A stretch of DNA of 64,000 nucleotides from positions 5,208,001 to 5,272,000 of the forward strand of contig JBBPUQ010000001.1 of the NCBI GenBank assembly GCA_038501195.1. Reading direction: 5' to 3'. The notes below the pieces were generated by a model. It was not told where the DNA came from. It was given only the letters and a program-made list of their open reading frames with translations, and made no database searches. Origin of the DNA: Nemania diffusa. Lineage: Eukaryota; Ascomycota; Sordariomycetes; Xylariales; Xylariaceae. Position 1 is the first letter of the stretch; each line of letters begins with the position of its first letter. Of the stretch, positions 12,253-24,127 are shown in pieces. Both the position numbers and the translations under genes were made by a program.

Positions 12253-12723
12253 CCGTCAGTTCATCGAGAGATTCAACCAACCACACAATCGACGAAGTTC
12301 TACAGACTTTGACTGTCTTGTGCTCTCTGCTACGAGCAAAGAGGCCATTGAAGAAGTCTGAATAGCTAAACAGATACCTACGCATTGATGCCCCATACGC
12401 TCCTGGGCCTAATTCAATTTTTAAATATTTCCTTGCACTAATTCGAGCTCTAAATCGCACCCTACCCAACGCCTCTATCACCACTATTAATTATTCTATA
12501 CCCCCTCTATACCTAGAGTACAGGGTGTAGAAGTGGTCGAAATACTCGGAATCACAACCATTGAATAGTTATATACTCCGGTAGATTTACTATTGCACTG
12601 TTCGGAGGCCCTCGAGGAGACGTATCAGAACTTCACCGCCGTTTGCTTTGATCCTCCAAACCCCAAGATCGAAGCCCCATATCCCCGCATACCCCTGCAT
12701 ACCTTCTAAGCTTACATACAACC

Positions 12724-14512
12724 ATGCGTCAAGGGACAATGATACGCCTGAAGATCCCGGTAGCTCCAGTTACGGCTAAGAGCCGCCGGGATTCTGATTC
12801 CTTGTCATCGCTAGATCTTTCCGACGAAGGTGGATATTCCGGCGTTGAAGATATCACTGACTCAGATGATGACGAGGAGGATGTAGAGGCGGCCGAGGAG
12901 GAGCATATCCTTTCTGACGAAATGCAACATGCTAGTCGGAGCCCCCCTCGGCCAAACCAAGAAGAAGACGAAGACGAGGACGAAGATGAGGAAGCGCTTG
13001 GAGACGATGAAGGAGGTGATGACGAAGGCGACGATGATGACGCCGAAGAGAGTACGAGTTGGGATGGGTTTCCATCGGAACCCGAGCAGGTTGAAATTGA
13101 TGACCTGGCTGATATCCAAATCCCAACCGTTCAACAACGCCGTGTTCGGTTTGATGTCCCTGATTCGGACGATGATGACGATACCGAAACAGACGAAGAT
13201 ACTGCCTACGGTTTTTTCCCAGATCTATTTGTTGATAAAAGCAAACTAGACCCATCATTTCGTCTAGAAGTCGACCAAAATTCGGATGACGACTCAGATG
13301 CTTACTGGGACCACTATGGAACTGCTAACATGACTGGAACTGTGTTTGAAGAAGAGGGCTCGGACTTTGAAGCACTCATGGATGCCATTGAAGAAGATGA
13401 TACTACCCCCGTTGCTACCCCTATGACGCAACAAGACATGTCTACCGCACTTTCTACCCCCGTCGCTTCACCTGAAAAGGACGAAGTGTCTTTAGATGGC
13501 TATCAAAGTGAGTTGGTACTGCTGTCTAGTGCATAATGACTGTGCTAACCGAAGCTGCCAAGGTGATGGTGACACCACTGACGAAGAAGAACCTGTTCCT
13601 AGACCAATTCGACGTAAGGCTCGGAGAGATCTCGAGGAAGAGGCGTCGGAGGCATCCGATGTAGAGATCATAAAAGGCCGTCGTGGTCATCCGCGTGTAG
13701 GCCGTTTTAGTTTAGACAAATCGTCTAAGAAACCAATTGCTATGGTGAATCCAAGAACAGGCAAATTGATGATCTTCACTACCCATCGAAGCCTAAAAAG
13801 GGGATTTGATTTGTCTCCGGAACAATTCAAGTTCCCTTTCTTCGATCAGACCCAGACTTCTCCCATCTTGGGCAATCCTGGCAACATCATGATGAGCGGC
13901 ATGATATCCTCTAATACATTTGGCGACTTCATGAATACCCATGCGGTGGGACCTGCAGAAGCTTGGTATGCCCAAGCACCCGACACAAACGGGTTTGGCG
14001 ATACCTCCGGCTCGGAAGGCCAGGCTGTTGATGACGAGGAAAAAAACCTAAGGATCGAAGACTTCCTTGATATCGACGACGACAGTGAGTTGTCCGATGA
14101 GCAACAAGAAATGGACAAAGACGACGGAGACGAAATTCTGTGTACACCTGGCCGTCCGACGACGTCGTCCAGTGACATGACTTCGCTTCTAGATCATTTC
14201 GAACACAATTCTAACCTCGTTGGCGCATTCCGAAGAGACCAGGCCCACCATCGGCTGATTACCCGTAGTAAGGCAACACACGATTCGTTGGCATTCTCGG
14301 GCCCCTATTTCGAGGGTACGTTACGCGGTATCAAGGACGGGCGGATTGCTACTGCCAATGTTCCCATCTCTCCCCTTCGCAGACGTAAGAAGATACCCGA
14401 GTTCGCCAGTAGCCCTCTATCGTCATCGACGAAGAGAAAAGCATCGTCAGATCATCGTTTAGGCCACAAAAAACAACGAAGCCTCCCTGACGTCGGGCCC
14501 CTTCACATCTAA
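12724..14512 (+). CDS. Acidic nuclear protein, probable IFH1/CRF1-type transcription coactivator
   Basis: Two exons, 12724-13507 and 13563-14512, give 577 aa. The intron has donor GTGAGT, branch TGCTAAC and acceptor AAG, and restores the block SDGDTTDEEEP. The N-terminal ~250 residues are extremely acidic, with long D/E runs and Ser clusters (likely CK2 sites). A basic patch (PIRRKARRDL) and a conserved-looking block with NPRTGKLMIFTTH and LSPEQFKFPFF follow, then another acidic segment and a basic nuclear-localisation-like C-terminus with several KR clusters. GDTTDEE followed by basic residues resembles the fungal CRF1 domain found in IFH1-type regulators of ribosomal-protein genes; that assignment is from memory of the family. 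The gene itself is well supported by composition and splice logic. Confidence 0.6.
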
Positions 14513-16480
14513 TGATGCGCCTAATCTTCATGGCCTTTTCAGCATCATACCTACCTCGTTCCCATAATACGCCGTTGGACGGCATGGCCTGAGGCCATCC
14601 CTGGCCACGGACAGCAAACGCGCTAGTGTTTCCTAAGTTACATTTATTCTATATTCCCAGCGGTAACGTTGGAGGTACTACGCTCAGCCGGGAAGACTAG
14701 ACGTTTTTCCCGAGCAGCAAGTCGCATGTGCGAGTGATTTGGATGGACGTGTTTCCAGCTTGTCTTTACGACTTACTAAAGTAGATAGACAGATATAATA
14801 AAAGCCAAATGGGCAAAAGGCCTTTTAAAAAGAAACTTTTTATTTCCGAGCGATTCCATCTCCTCTCCGCACCTAATTAAAGTGGCGATCTCCCGTCAGC
14901 TATGTCTATACATAGCGGCGGACTCAGATGCGGAAAAAAATAATAAGAATGCGTATAATACTAACAGCATTACTATTGATTATTCACTACGACACTTGAG
15001 CAAAGACGCCAATCGGCTACATCTATTATACTGCATTTGTTCTATAGTTGAAGTAAACCACAGGTACCTATTGGTTAACAGCTGCTGCAAGGGGCTGCGT
15101 AATATGACGTTCTGGTTGGCTGCTTTTTGCTTGCCCCACATGGACGACACTTTTTAGCAGTGAGTGTTTCGCAGGTTTTCTTGAACCCCATGCAAACCCT
15201 AAGTCGTGTTTATTTTACCCCTTGCTCAGCAGAGCTTCATACCAGAAGCCTCGATGTTCATCTAATCAACCCATTTATCGCCGCGTAATTTTCAATATCA
15301 AGAGACTTTAACTCTCAAGATATTTCTCAGAGCTAACAAGAACGACCCTAGAGGCCGACCGATAGTCGAATCATCGTGAAATTGAAGACACCCTCGCGTC
15401 ACGAAAGCAGAACCTATTAGATGTTATATAGGCAACATCGAAGAAACTAGCTACTTGAAGGAGCTGCAGGATGCTGGGAGTTGATCAAGGCTGCTGAACG
15501 CGTCATGCCATGGTCAATGGCCACATCGATGTCTATCGTGTGCGTTATACCAATCTGATAAGGACCTTCGACGACCAGTCCTATGCATGCCTCGGCTGCA
15601 CAGATGACTCACATCCGGGCTCCCGAGGCCAAGCTTGAAGCACAAATATGCCAGGTATTTATCTACATAAACACTGTTGGAGATTTAGACCTGCGCTGCA
15701 CTGACATTGTCTGATTCCAATAGGCTAGTAAGATGCTGTCGGGGGCCAGTCCAGCGTGTGGTGCCACATATTCTCGCCTTGAAATTGGATTGGCCGTCGT
15801 TGACTCATTCATGATTGGTGTAAGCACACATGCACCGTCGCAAAGAACATGACCCTACCTGGATGTCGTACTGTATGTATATCCCGTGGCCATCATGACA
15901 CCCACGGCGATTATGATATTCGGCAGCATACCACCTCTGTGTCGACGAACACTGTTGCTAGCGCCTAGGTGCAGGCTGTCCTCTTACTCATTTTAATACA
16001 TCTTGGCTACATAGTTCCCAGCGATGGTGTCTGCATTGACGCGCGGCATGTATAACGTGGCTCTCATCGCCGTTACTGTGCTAGGGCGTAGCTGATTGAT
16101 GTTTGAGGATAGGCTTGGTAAGGGGAACAAATTTCCCCTTTGACCTGCATATAGCTTATCACTCCGATGTAGTAAAACGTGGTGTTACAGATATTCGAAT
16201 TAGGATGTAACCAACCTTAGGCTCAACTTCGAGAGTACCGCAATCGCCTGATTAAGCTGTACAAAGAAGCTAAGTGACGCAGAGTAGATAGTTTCAACGT
16301 CGTTCATCATGTCGGTATATGTTTCCTGCTACTAGACTACTATTATCTCTAGACCCCTAAGATCATCTGATTAGATCTTGCTATAGCTAAAAATATTTGA
16401 TTCGAATGCTCATTATCTTACTCTAGCTCCTTAGGTAATTTGCGAGGAGCTTTGTAACGTCAACGTACTTTTGGTTAATA
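14513..16480. other. Intergenic region without a supportable gene
   Basis: This is 3' flank of the acidic protein gene followed by about 1.5 kb with short frames only. Around 15600-15840 and 16020-16100 there are short plus-strand stretches flanked by splice-like GT and AG that might be relic exons, but I could not join them into a convincing protein. Confidence 0.4.
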
Positions 16481-16484
16481 GACT

Positions 16485-17740
16485 CTAGTTCGTGAAATGT
16501 GTGAACAGCCGCTGCCTGCGACAGTGCACCATCTTATCTTTGCCAACAACAACTGCGCACTAGAGTATTAAAGCCGCCAGCCCTGAAGCCAGGGCTGTTG
16601 ATGCGGAACTGCCCTGGCGCTTTTTACCGTCTTTTTGGTACCATGCTATGTCCGTCAGGATGTTCTCGCCAGGAAAAAGGAAGTCGACGTGCTCCTCCTT
16701 CAAAAATGTTAATGCTTTCCCCTTCCGGTTTGATGATCCAATCCTCTTTATTGCCTTTGAATTCGTGGACGCTGGGAGTGAATTACCTTGGCCATACTCG
16801 CCTTCATCCTCAGCGGCACAAAATAAGATGATGTCCTTCCCAGTTTTCCCGACTTCCTCGATTTGCTTGATTAGGTGTTGCTCTGCCTCCTGTTCTGTCT
16901 TTTCTACGGTTTTTTATTGTCCAGCTCATAGAGACAATGCCGACATCCTGCTCGATCGCCTATTTAACAGTCTAGTCATATTAAATGCTTTTTGTTAGTA
17001 GTAGTACTACTTGATAATGGGGGAAATGGATTGCATGATACTGATAAAAGAATACGTACCTGAGCAGTAATTTCTACTACTGAATTATTATATTTGGGGT
17101 CGGATTGGGCAAACTTGTCAAGCCTAGCTACATAGATGTCAACATATGGGCAAACTTCGAGGATTAGCTTAGCCATAATAGTTCCATGTTCCTCGGAGCT
17201 GCGGTAGTAGGGTTCGTCACCGCTAGGCCAGCCCTTGCTATGCTTTAGACAATGAATCTGGCTAAGATTCTGGGGATTAACTCCTTCGTCAATTAGAGCG
17301 GGTTTGATTCAGTTCTCCTGTAGTCTATCCTCTAGCCTTAGATAGTCTTTAGCATGCTGCTCTAGCCTAGCGATGACGAGAACAAAATCTTTGATAGCCT
17401 GCATCCATCGATTTCTTGCCAAATATTGGTAGTCTGTAAGCAATCCTGCTATAGAGGTGGTAATCAGCTTTTGGAAATTTGGAGATGAAGTAATAGCACT
17501 GAATGGTCAACTACGAAGTCCTTGAAAAGCAATGGCAACCAGCTCCTTAGGGGGTAGGTAGTATAAGCAGGCTGTAAATTTGTAAGCGGTGTTTGCTACC
17601 TATGCGCCTAGTCATCGGGATCCTTGACGCCATACAGAATATTACAGGCCCGGTACTCATGTGAGCCATCACTTTTCAGAATCATTTGATTGCGAACCAG
17701 GAATAAAACCCAACGCGCGTCAAAGTATTGGACTTACTGC
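16485..17740 (-). pseudogene. Broken subtilisin-like (peptidase S8) gene copy
   Basis: On the minus strand a fungal S8 domain can be read in pieces. The catalytic Asp motif is ALIDEGVNP (Asp codon 17288-17290), the His motif EEHGTIMAKL is near 17180, and the Ser motif GSSASTALASGLAAL is near 16570-16600. The copy is disrupted. TGA stops sit at 17507-17509 and 17309-17311, TAG lies just after the Ser motif (16560-16562), there is a one-base frame change in an A6 run near 16909-16915, and a second near 16670-16684. One intron seems intact (donor GTACGT after AQ, at about 17058). Upstream, frames with WVLFLVRNQMILKSDGSH and LTDYQYLARNRWMQAI belong to the N-terminal region; the 5' end is not found. 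The stops fit C-to-T decay such as RIP (inference). It lies head-to-head with the STAND/ankyrin gene. Confidence 0.8.
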
Positions 17741-17970
17741 CCTCCCGATGATAGAGCAGTACGACACCAACCCCCCTTGCCCCCCAAACCACGCGACATA
17801 TCTGATTCTCCACTAGCCTACCTCTCTATAAGTCTCGGTTATTTTGATGGTTTTCTATCTTCTCTTCTTGCGTTTTTAAATGTAGTAGCTAATCATACTG
17901 TAACGTTCCTCGGAGCTCTCCCTCAGGCGCGAATATTTCCTAATCCTCAACCCCTTAAAACGCATCCCCA
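17741..17970. promoter_or_regulatory. Short intergenic/promoter region of the STAND gene
   Basis: About 230 bp lie between the 5' remnant of the S8 pseudogene (-) and the inferred ATG of the STAND/ankyrin gene (+), so the two were probably divergently transcribed from this segment. A C-rich tract is followed by pyrimidine-rich DNA just before 17971. No specific site is recognised. Confidence 0.35.
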
Positions 17971-20900
17971 ATGAGCAAGGTGCCCAGGTAAGACATATCT
18001 CTAGCACCATAATACCACTAATAACACGAGGAGAATAGGATATTTGTAGTCTACGGGGTTGGAGGTGCATACCAACATTGGCTTGCTAATGCGCTGCCCC
18101 ACGATGTATACATTTTTGGATCCGACTACAATACGAAAGACTTGCTGTGCTCGAAGTCATGTTCGACAGACATGGAATCTCTAGCAGTCAAATTGCTGAA
18201 TACTGTGATTTCAACAACGAAGTTCGACGTTTGTTTAGTCTTTTTAGCGCTTGACTGGTTGAAGCTGATCTTGTTTAGGGAGACGATAGGCCCATCATAT
18301 TTGCTGCCTGGGATATTGGCGGTTCAATAGTGAAGGAGGTAAGATATAACAAGCCACGCCAACTTTCGAAGGCCCTCAACCTGTACGAATTGTATACAGG
18401 ATAGATAACATATACTCGCAGGCGCTCCTCATTGCATCCTCAAGTCCGAAGGCCTTTGAGGCTGCAATAATCAAGCGTACCACCACTCTGGTGAGTTCAT
18501 ATTGCTATAAGGCCTTGCACCGTTAGGCCAGATTTCGTACTCATACATGGTCTAGTTATTTTTCGGGACACCACATACGTGTGCTGCACCAGAAAACTGG
18601 GAGGCAGTGCTTCTGACGATGTCGTGCCGTCTTAGTGGTGGCACAAGTGGGAACTGGCTCCCTCAATTCGTAAGCCAAATGGCAGATTACCACAGGTCCT
18701 TGGAGGCCCGCTTCCACAGGTTTTCCCACCGATACAAAATTGTACAGTATATCCAGGGCTCAGGGGATGCGGTAAGTTGAGCAACCCCTTTTAAGGCCTG
18801 AGTCGTGAGATTAACTAGAAACCCTATAGGATTTTACAAAACATGTGGCAAGTTTAAACTGCGACGAGGAAGAATTTGTTACGAGAAATGGCCCACTCAA
18901 TCAAGCTACAGCTCTGTTAGAGGCAGAGGTCCAACAACAGCTACAGGTCTGGCTTAACGAGAGTCGTACCGGTAAGTTAGCTTACATCATTTGGAACCAT
19001 CGTTGAGCGTTAGACATATTAATAGTCGCTAATTGTATTTATGTTGAACTTAGTTCTTAATAGGTCCTTTCAGGAACTTATGTATGAGCTCAATTTGAAG
19101 TCAGAGCCGCTGCTAGAACAATCAAGGGTAGGGTCATGGATGTTTATGCAGACTGCTGAGTTCTGCTTTCAGCATGAGGCTGCTCGGAGCTGGCTTTTAA
19201 CTAAGGCTACATGTCCTCTGATTTTAAGGATTCCTCCTCTTGTCGACTGCCGATTTATGTTCAATTCCATCGTTAGCTATATCAAGGATACAACATGCAG
19301 CGAAACAGGCGTCACAAAGTACCAAGTGGTCTTCCTCGACTTATACCCTCTTCCTGCTACACGTACCACGACCCCGGAATCCTTACTATCCACCCTTATC
19401 CATCGCATCGTGGATGAATATCCGCGCTTCTGGAATCTACCTGCTACTGTACCCATAAATGAGCTTGTCTCACTTATCAGAAGTAACCCACCCGTGTCTG
19501 AACTGACACTCTGGAGGGTCTTGAAATTGATCCTTGCCAGTCTCGGCGACCAGTCGATAGTGTGTCTACTCCGTCTCTCGGAGGTAGCATCTCGCGACGA
19601 CGGCGTTCAATGTTTTTTGCGGGAACTTGCATCCGTTGGGAAGATCGTAGATACTAATTTCAAGCTCGCAATCGTTACCACATCTGGTGCGAATATTGAT
19701 ATCGACCTCGATACTGATGTGCTCGTTGCGCAAGCCACAGCCGACGACATCAGTTTCAAAACAGCAGTGCGGAAAGACGTGTCAATATGTGTCCATAATT
19801 TTTCAGCTCCAAATTCTACCCTTTCAAGTTCATCGCAGCCGGATGTATGGGCTGATTTCGATCCTTCATCATTGGTCCCAAGCAGCCTCATGGTACATCT
19901 TCGGTACATCCAAACATGCCCCCGGGGTATGGCTCGAAAGGATATCACCACGAGTCGCCTACTGTCCAATCTGAGTCGGAGCCCCTATGAAACGCTTGTA
20001 TGCACCATACGAGCCGTGCCAGAGATGGATCTTCTGCCAGTGGTGTTAATCCTATCTGTAGTGTCGCTAGCTAGGAGACCGCTATCCTTGTTAGAGTTAG
20101 AAGCCATATTAACTCTTTCCACAAGCGCTATGGGAGGTGTTTCCTACTCCCCGTGGGATGGGGGCCCTCAACAAGCGATCACGGCGTACCTCACTCCTCT
20201 CCTACACCTTCATAGTGGGACCATTCATTTTCTTGATGATAGCCTAAGGGAAGCATTCAATCAGTGGAGGTCGGATCTGTTCCACGAAACAAGCGTGCGT
20301 AGAGCACAGTTAGGTGGAGATTTCGGACATTTCCAGCTGGCTCGCATTTGCCTGGCTTGTATTAAGGCCCTAGGTGAACACCGCGTCGATCATGCCATGA
20401 GTGAAGGCGATCAACAAATCACTGGCAATCACCAATCGTCTCTGTCGCAGCCTGATTTCCTTAATTCTCCGGAATTTCCCCTACTCCGCTATGCCGTCCA
20501 GTACTGGCCATTTCATCTCAAGTCATCGCTGTGTGGCCTAGATGAGACGGAGGCTACGCAACTCGTCAAATCGATACTGTTGGAGTATCTCGGAGACGAG
20601 AAAATTGTAGAGTCATGGCTCAGGCAGGCGTTCAATCTTCGCTTTCCTCGCATCAAAATTAATGACTCTATTCTTCCATTCACATCTCAGCTTTCCCCGT
20701 GCCGAATTATGCAAAGTCATGGTATTCCGCTTTTACAGGCTATCGAGGTCACCTGGGATTCTCTATCAGTCATTCACCTTCTAGATTGGAATATTGGTGC
20801 ATCCCTGGCGTGGGCCTTGACAAAGATCACTGGGAACGTTCAGGCCTCCGCTGTCGTTTGGCACAATAACACACAGCATGATAAAGAGAAAAACCTGAAA

Positions 20901-23653
20901 CTACTAGTCGAGTCCATGCGGCTATGCTCTAAAACTTCAATCAATCTCATTTTCAATGTACAGAAGGAATATATTGACTCAAATCTTCCTGATCTATTGC
21001 TTCGAGACTTAGTCTTTGGAGGCGCTACGCTCCTAGCCTATATCGCCGAAGAGGGGAGGCGGCAGCACGGCGGGTTGCGGTTGCGTACCCCGGAGCCACA
21101 CCACGTCTTCTCTGCCGTTGGCTTTTCTAGTATGATAGGAAGCCTTCTGGATTACGGAGACAGGGGCTTTCTTGGAGCACTAGATGATTATGGGAGTGGT
21201 TCCTCTCTCCTCCATCTAGCTGTGAGTAGCGGCCACGATGTCGTTGTGGAGAGGCTCGCGGGATTAAACATAGATATTAACGCGAGGGATGCCAAAGGTA
21301 GAACAGCAGTGTTTCTCGCATCAGAGTGTGGGTTTTCTCATATACTCGAGATATTACTACGCCCTGACAGGGCTGCTAATATATCTTTACCAAATAATGA
21401 AGGTCAGACACCACTTTATGCCGCGGCACAGGGAGGCTACGTTAGATGTGTAACTGCTTTATTAGAAGCCAGTAATACTCTAGACCGGCTTACTCAGGAG
21501 GATATATCGGCTTTAATTATCATCGGAGTGGAGTCAAACTATCGAGGCTTAGTCTCGTTACTCCTCGAGTATGAAAAGCGTATCGTCGTGTCCGAGTCCA
21601 CTGAACGTAAAGACAAGAAAGAAAAACAAGGCCAGCATATCCTTAAGATTTCGATTCAAGATCAACACAGCGAAATGGCAAAGCTCCTTGTGGAAAGGGG
21701 TGTAGACCTAGGTTTCCTCGACCGCTTTCAACGTGGCCCGCTGCATCTAGCCGCCAAACAGAGCCAACATAGAGTGGTTGCGGCTTTACTTGCCCGTGGG
21801 ATTGATGTGAATGTAGTTGATGGCATCGGGAAGACTCCTCTCTACTACGCGGCAGAGAACGGCGATACCTTGTGCATACCATTGCTTTTGGAAGCGAAAG
21901 CATCCGTGAAACGTGGCTTGATTTTCTCCGCAGCCAAGATTGCGATCGGGAATGGCCACGACCAGGCCGCCCAGATTCTCATATCTACTAATTCTTCTAA
22001 CAAATACTCTTCTCAAGAACTAGGAGAGTGGCTACACTGTGCCGCAATCTCGGGGTTGACACACGTCGCGACTCAGCTACTAGATATGGGAGCTGATAAA
22101 GACTACCAGGATACTAATAAGAAATACTCAGCCCTCCATTTGGCGGTTTTCCGCTCGCAGATAGACATTGTACGCCTGCTCCTCATTCGGCGGGTAAGCC
22201 TCGAGCTGGAGACCAAATATGGCGAGACGGCCTTGTCGTCTGCCGTTGAGGAGGACGAAGAGCATTCGGTCGAGATTATCAAGCTGCTGCTTGATGCGGG
22301 GGCTAATCTAGAGACTACAGATCAGGCGAGGAGAACACCGCTCGCTATTGCATGCCAAAGCAAGAATAACGATACCATCATGTTTCTTTTGGAGCAGGGC
22401 GCTAATATTTGCCATCCCAGTGTTAGCAAGAATATGCTCTTGAAGGCCCTTGAGAAATCCCCCAAGGTTGATGGACTCAAGGTACTGGCGGGGCAGAAGA
22501 CTAACTTTGTCAGCGATGTAGAGCATGTGGACTACCTATCTAGCCTTCTCGGGCACGCCTGTCGAATTCCCACGACACAAGACGTGGTGTCGGTTCTACT
22601 GCAAGCAGGTGCAGACCCAAATTACGCATCCGATTACAACTTACTAGCTGGGGGCGTACTCCAGCAGGCAGTGTATGACTCTTATATGCCTATCGTCAAA
22701 GGACTTCTTGAGCACCCAGACACAGGTCTTAACATAAACGGTATCGCGGGCAAGTTTGGTACTGTTCTCAACCTTTCTGTCGCAAAACAATCTATCCCTG
22801 CAGAACAACAATGGGCTATGTTCCAGTACCTTGTTCAAAATGGCGCAGACCCGCAGATCTGTGCTGGTTGCTACGGGACACCCATCCACACAGCCGTTGC
22901 ACTGTCGACTATAGATGTTGTAGAGAATATTCTCAGTCACTCTCCAACTAAGATGTGCCTTGATACCCAAGACCACGAAGGCCGATTACCTGCCCATATT
23001 GTAGCTCTCAGCGGGAATGAGGATTTGCTTCCAATATTTCTAACAGGCGTGTACCTCGACAAGCCAGACCGACAGGGGCGTCAGCCTATACACCTAGCTT
23101 CAGGCATCGGCTTTCTCATTATGCTTGATTACCTGGCACAGCAATGCAAAGCTGAAGAGCGAGAACTGGCAAGCCTGCTCAGCGCTAGTGACAATGACGG
23201 ATGGACACCTCTACATTGGGCTTGCAGGCAGGATGATAAGGCAGTAATTAAGTGGCTAGTAGAGAAAGGACCCGACGCCAAGAGTGCAAGAACAATACGT
23301 GAAAATTGGACACCATATGATGTGGCAAAGGCGCACAGAAATTTAGGCTTCTGCGAGCTGCTAGGCTACACGGAAGTCGACGACGATAAGGCTAGTATAT
23401 TACCACCATACGCTAGGCATATCTGTGATAGTTGTCGATGTGTAAGTAAAGGGAGATGCTCATGTTTTAATGTGGAATGTTGATAATACCTTCATACTAA
23501 CTATTCGTTTCACAGGACATCTATGACATGATTTATTCTTGTGCAGTCTGCACTGAGTTTTACCTCTGCTTTAAATGCTACTTTCACGTAAATGACATTC
23601 ATTACGAAGGACACAGTTTCGATACTGAAGAAGTGTTAGATCCGCCCTGGTAA
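17971..23653 (+). CDS. STAND/NLR-like protein: hydrolase-like domain, degenerate NTPase-like region, ankyrin repeats, ZZ finger
   Basis: Eight exons: 17971-17987, 18039-18228, 18279-18338, 18422-18490, 18556-18771, 18830-18971, 19054-23441 and 23516-23653, giving 1739 aa. Residues 1 to ~230 resemble the alpha/beta-hydrolase-like domain at the N-terminus of fungal STAND proteins (VYGVGGAYQHWL, RPIIFAAWDIGG, FFGTPHT). The nucleophile position reads D81 instead of Ser, so it is probably inactive. The next segment (~250-940) has the layout of a NACHT-type region, but the P-loop position (SWLLTKATCPLILRIP) has no GxxxxGK[S/T], so it looks degenerate. About residues 945-1665 carry some 15-20 ankyrin units (LLHLAV, TPLYAAA, PLHLAA, TPLHWA). 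The last intron splits a C-terminal ZZ-type zinc finger (CDSCRC, CAVC, CFKC, H...H). Such proteins act in non-self recognition and cell death. Domain order is well supported; role is inferred. Confidence 0.85.
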
Positions 23654-24127
23654 AGCCGGTGGCTGGTAAACATCTTATATTACTGCCGGGCATATATGCT
23701 ACAGTAGTAGCTACAGCATAGTTTTTTCATTAATATATACAACTGTAATATTTTATATACCTAGCTAAAAACCTGCCCCACCCCCTTTTCGCCAGTCTTG
23801 TAGAGAGGTGGGTGGGTGAAAGGTCGAGGTGAGCGCTGCGATTACGCCTCGAAAGTGTGCTGCAGTGTTAAAGTTAGGTAAACCTAATACCCTTATCAAG
23901 TAATCATGTGAATCAAAAGCTGACCCTTTGGTAATGAGCTCCATATGCGATGGTCGTAGATTACATTGGACAGCGACTATAATAGTAGGTAGGTTTTCGC
24001 GGGCAAGGGAGGTTCCGTTCACTTCTAGTTGTTCTGTATTGATTAATATATAGTTGTGTGTATGGAAGAGATATATATGCTAGAATGGATTTCTAATGTT
24101 TTGAATTATAGGACAAGAACCCATTTC
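23654..24127. other. Convergent intergenic region
   Basis: This is 3' flanking DNA of the STAND gene (+) and the GH2 gene (-). It is AT-rich near 23690-23760 and 24030-24110. No gene is seen. Confidence 0.5.

Larger units (their letters stand above)
9215..12723. other. Long intergenic region between divergent genes
   Basis: About 3.5 kb separates the kinesin start (-) from the acidic nuclear protein start (+). It holds clusters of TACCTAGGTA-type palindromes, an AAC microsatellite (about 10957-10973), a perfect inverted repeat (12216-12252), CACCTG repeats near 11980-11995 and AT-rich tracts. The open frames here (for example 10667-11116 +) lack family character. The last ~240 bp before 12724 look like a 5' UTR/promoter, ending ACAACC before the ATG. 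Confidence 0.5.

Noticed and set aside
12161..12484. 107-aa minus-strand frame, at first sight BTB-like
   Set aside because: The resemblance is very weak, it overlaps the perfect inverted repeat and lies in the likely promoter of the gene at 12724.
17690..17974. 94-aa plus-strand frame just before the STAND gene
   Set aside because: It overlaps the readable N-terminal remnant of the S8 pseudogene on the other strand and ends at the STAND start; composition is not protein-like.
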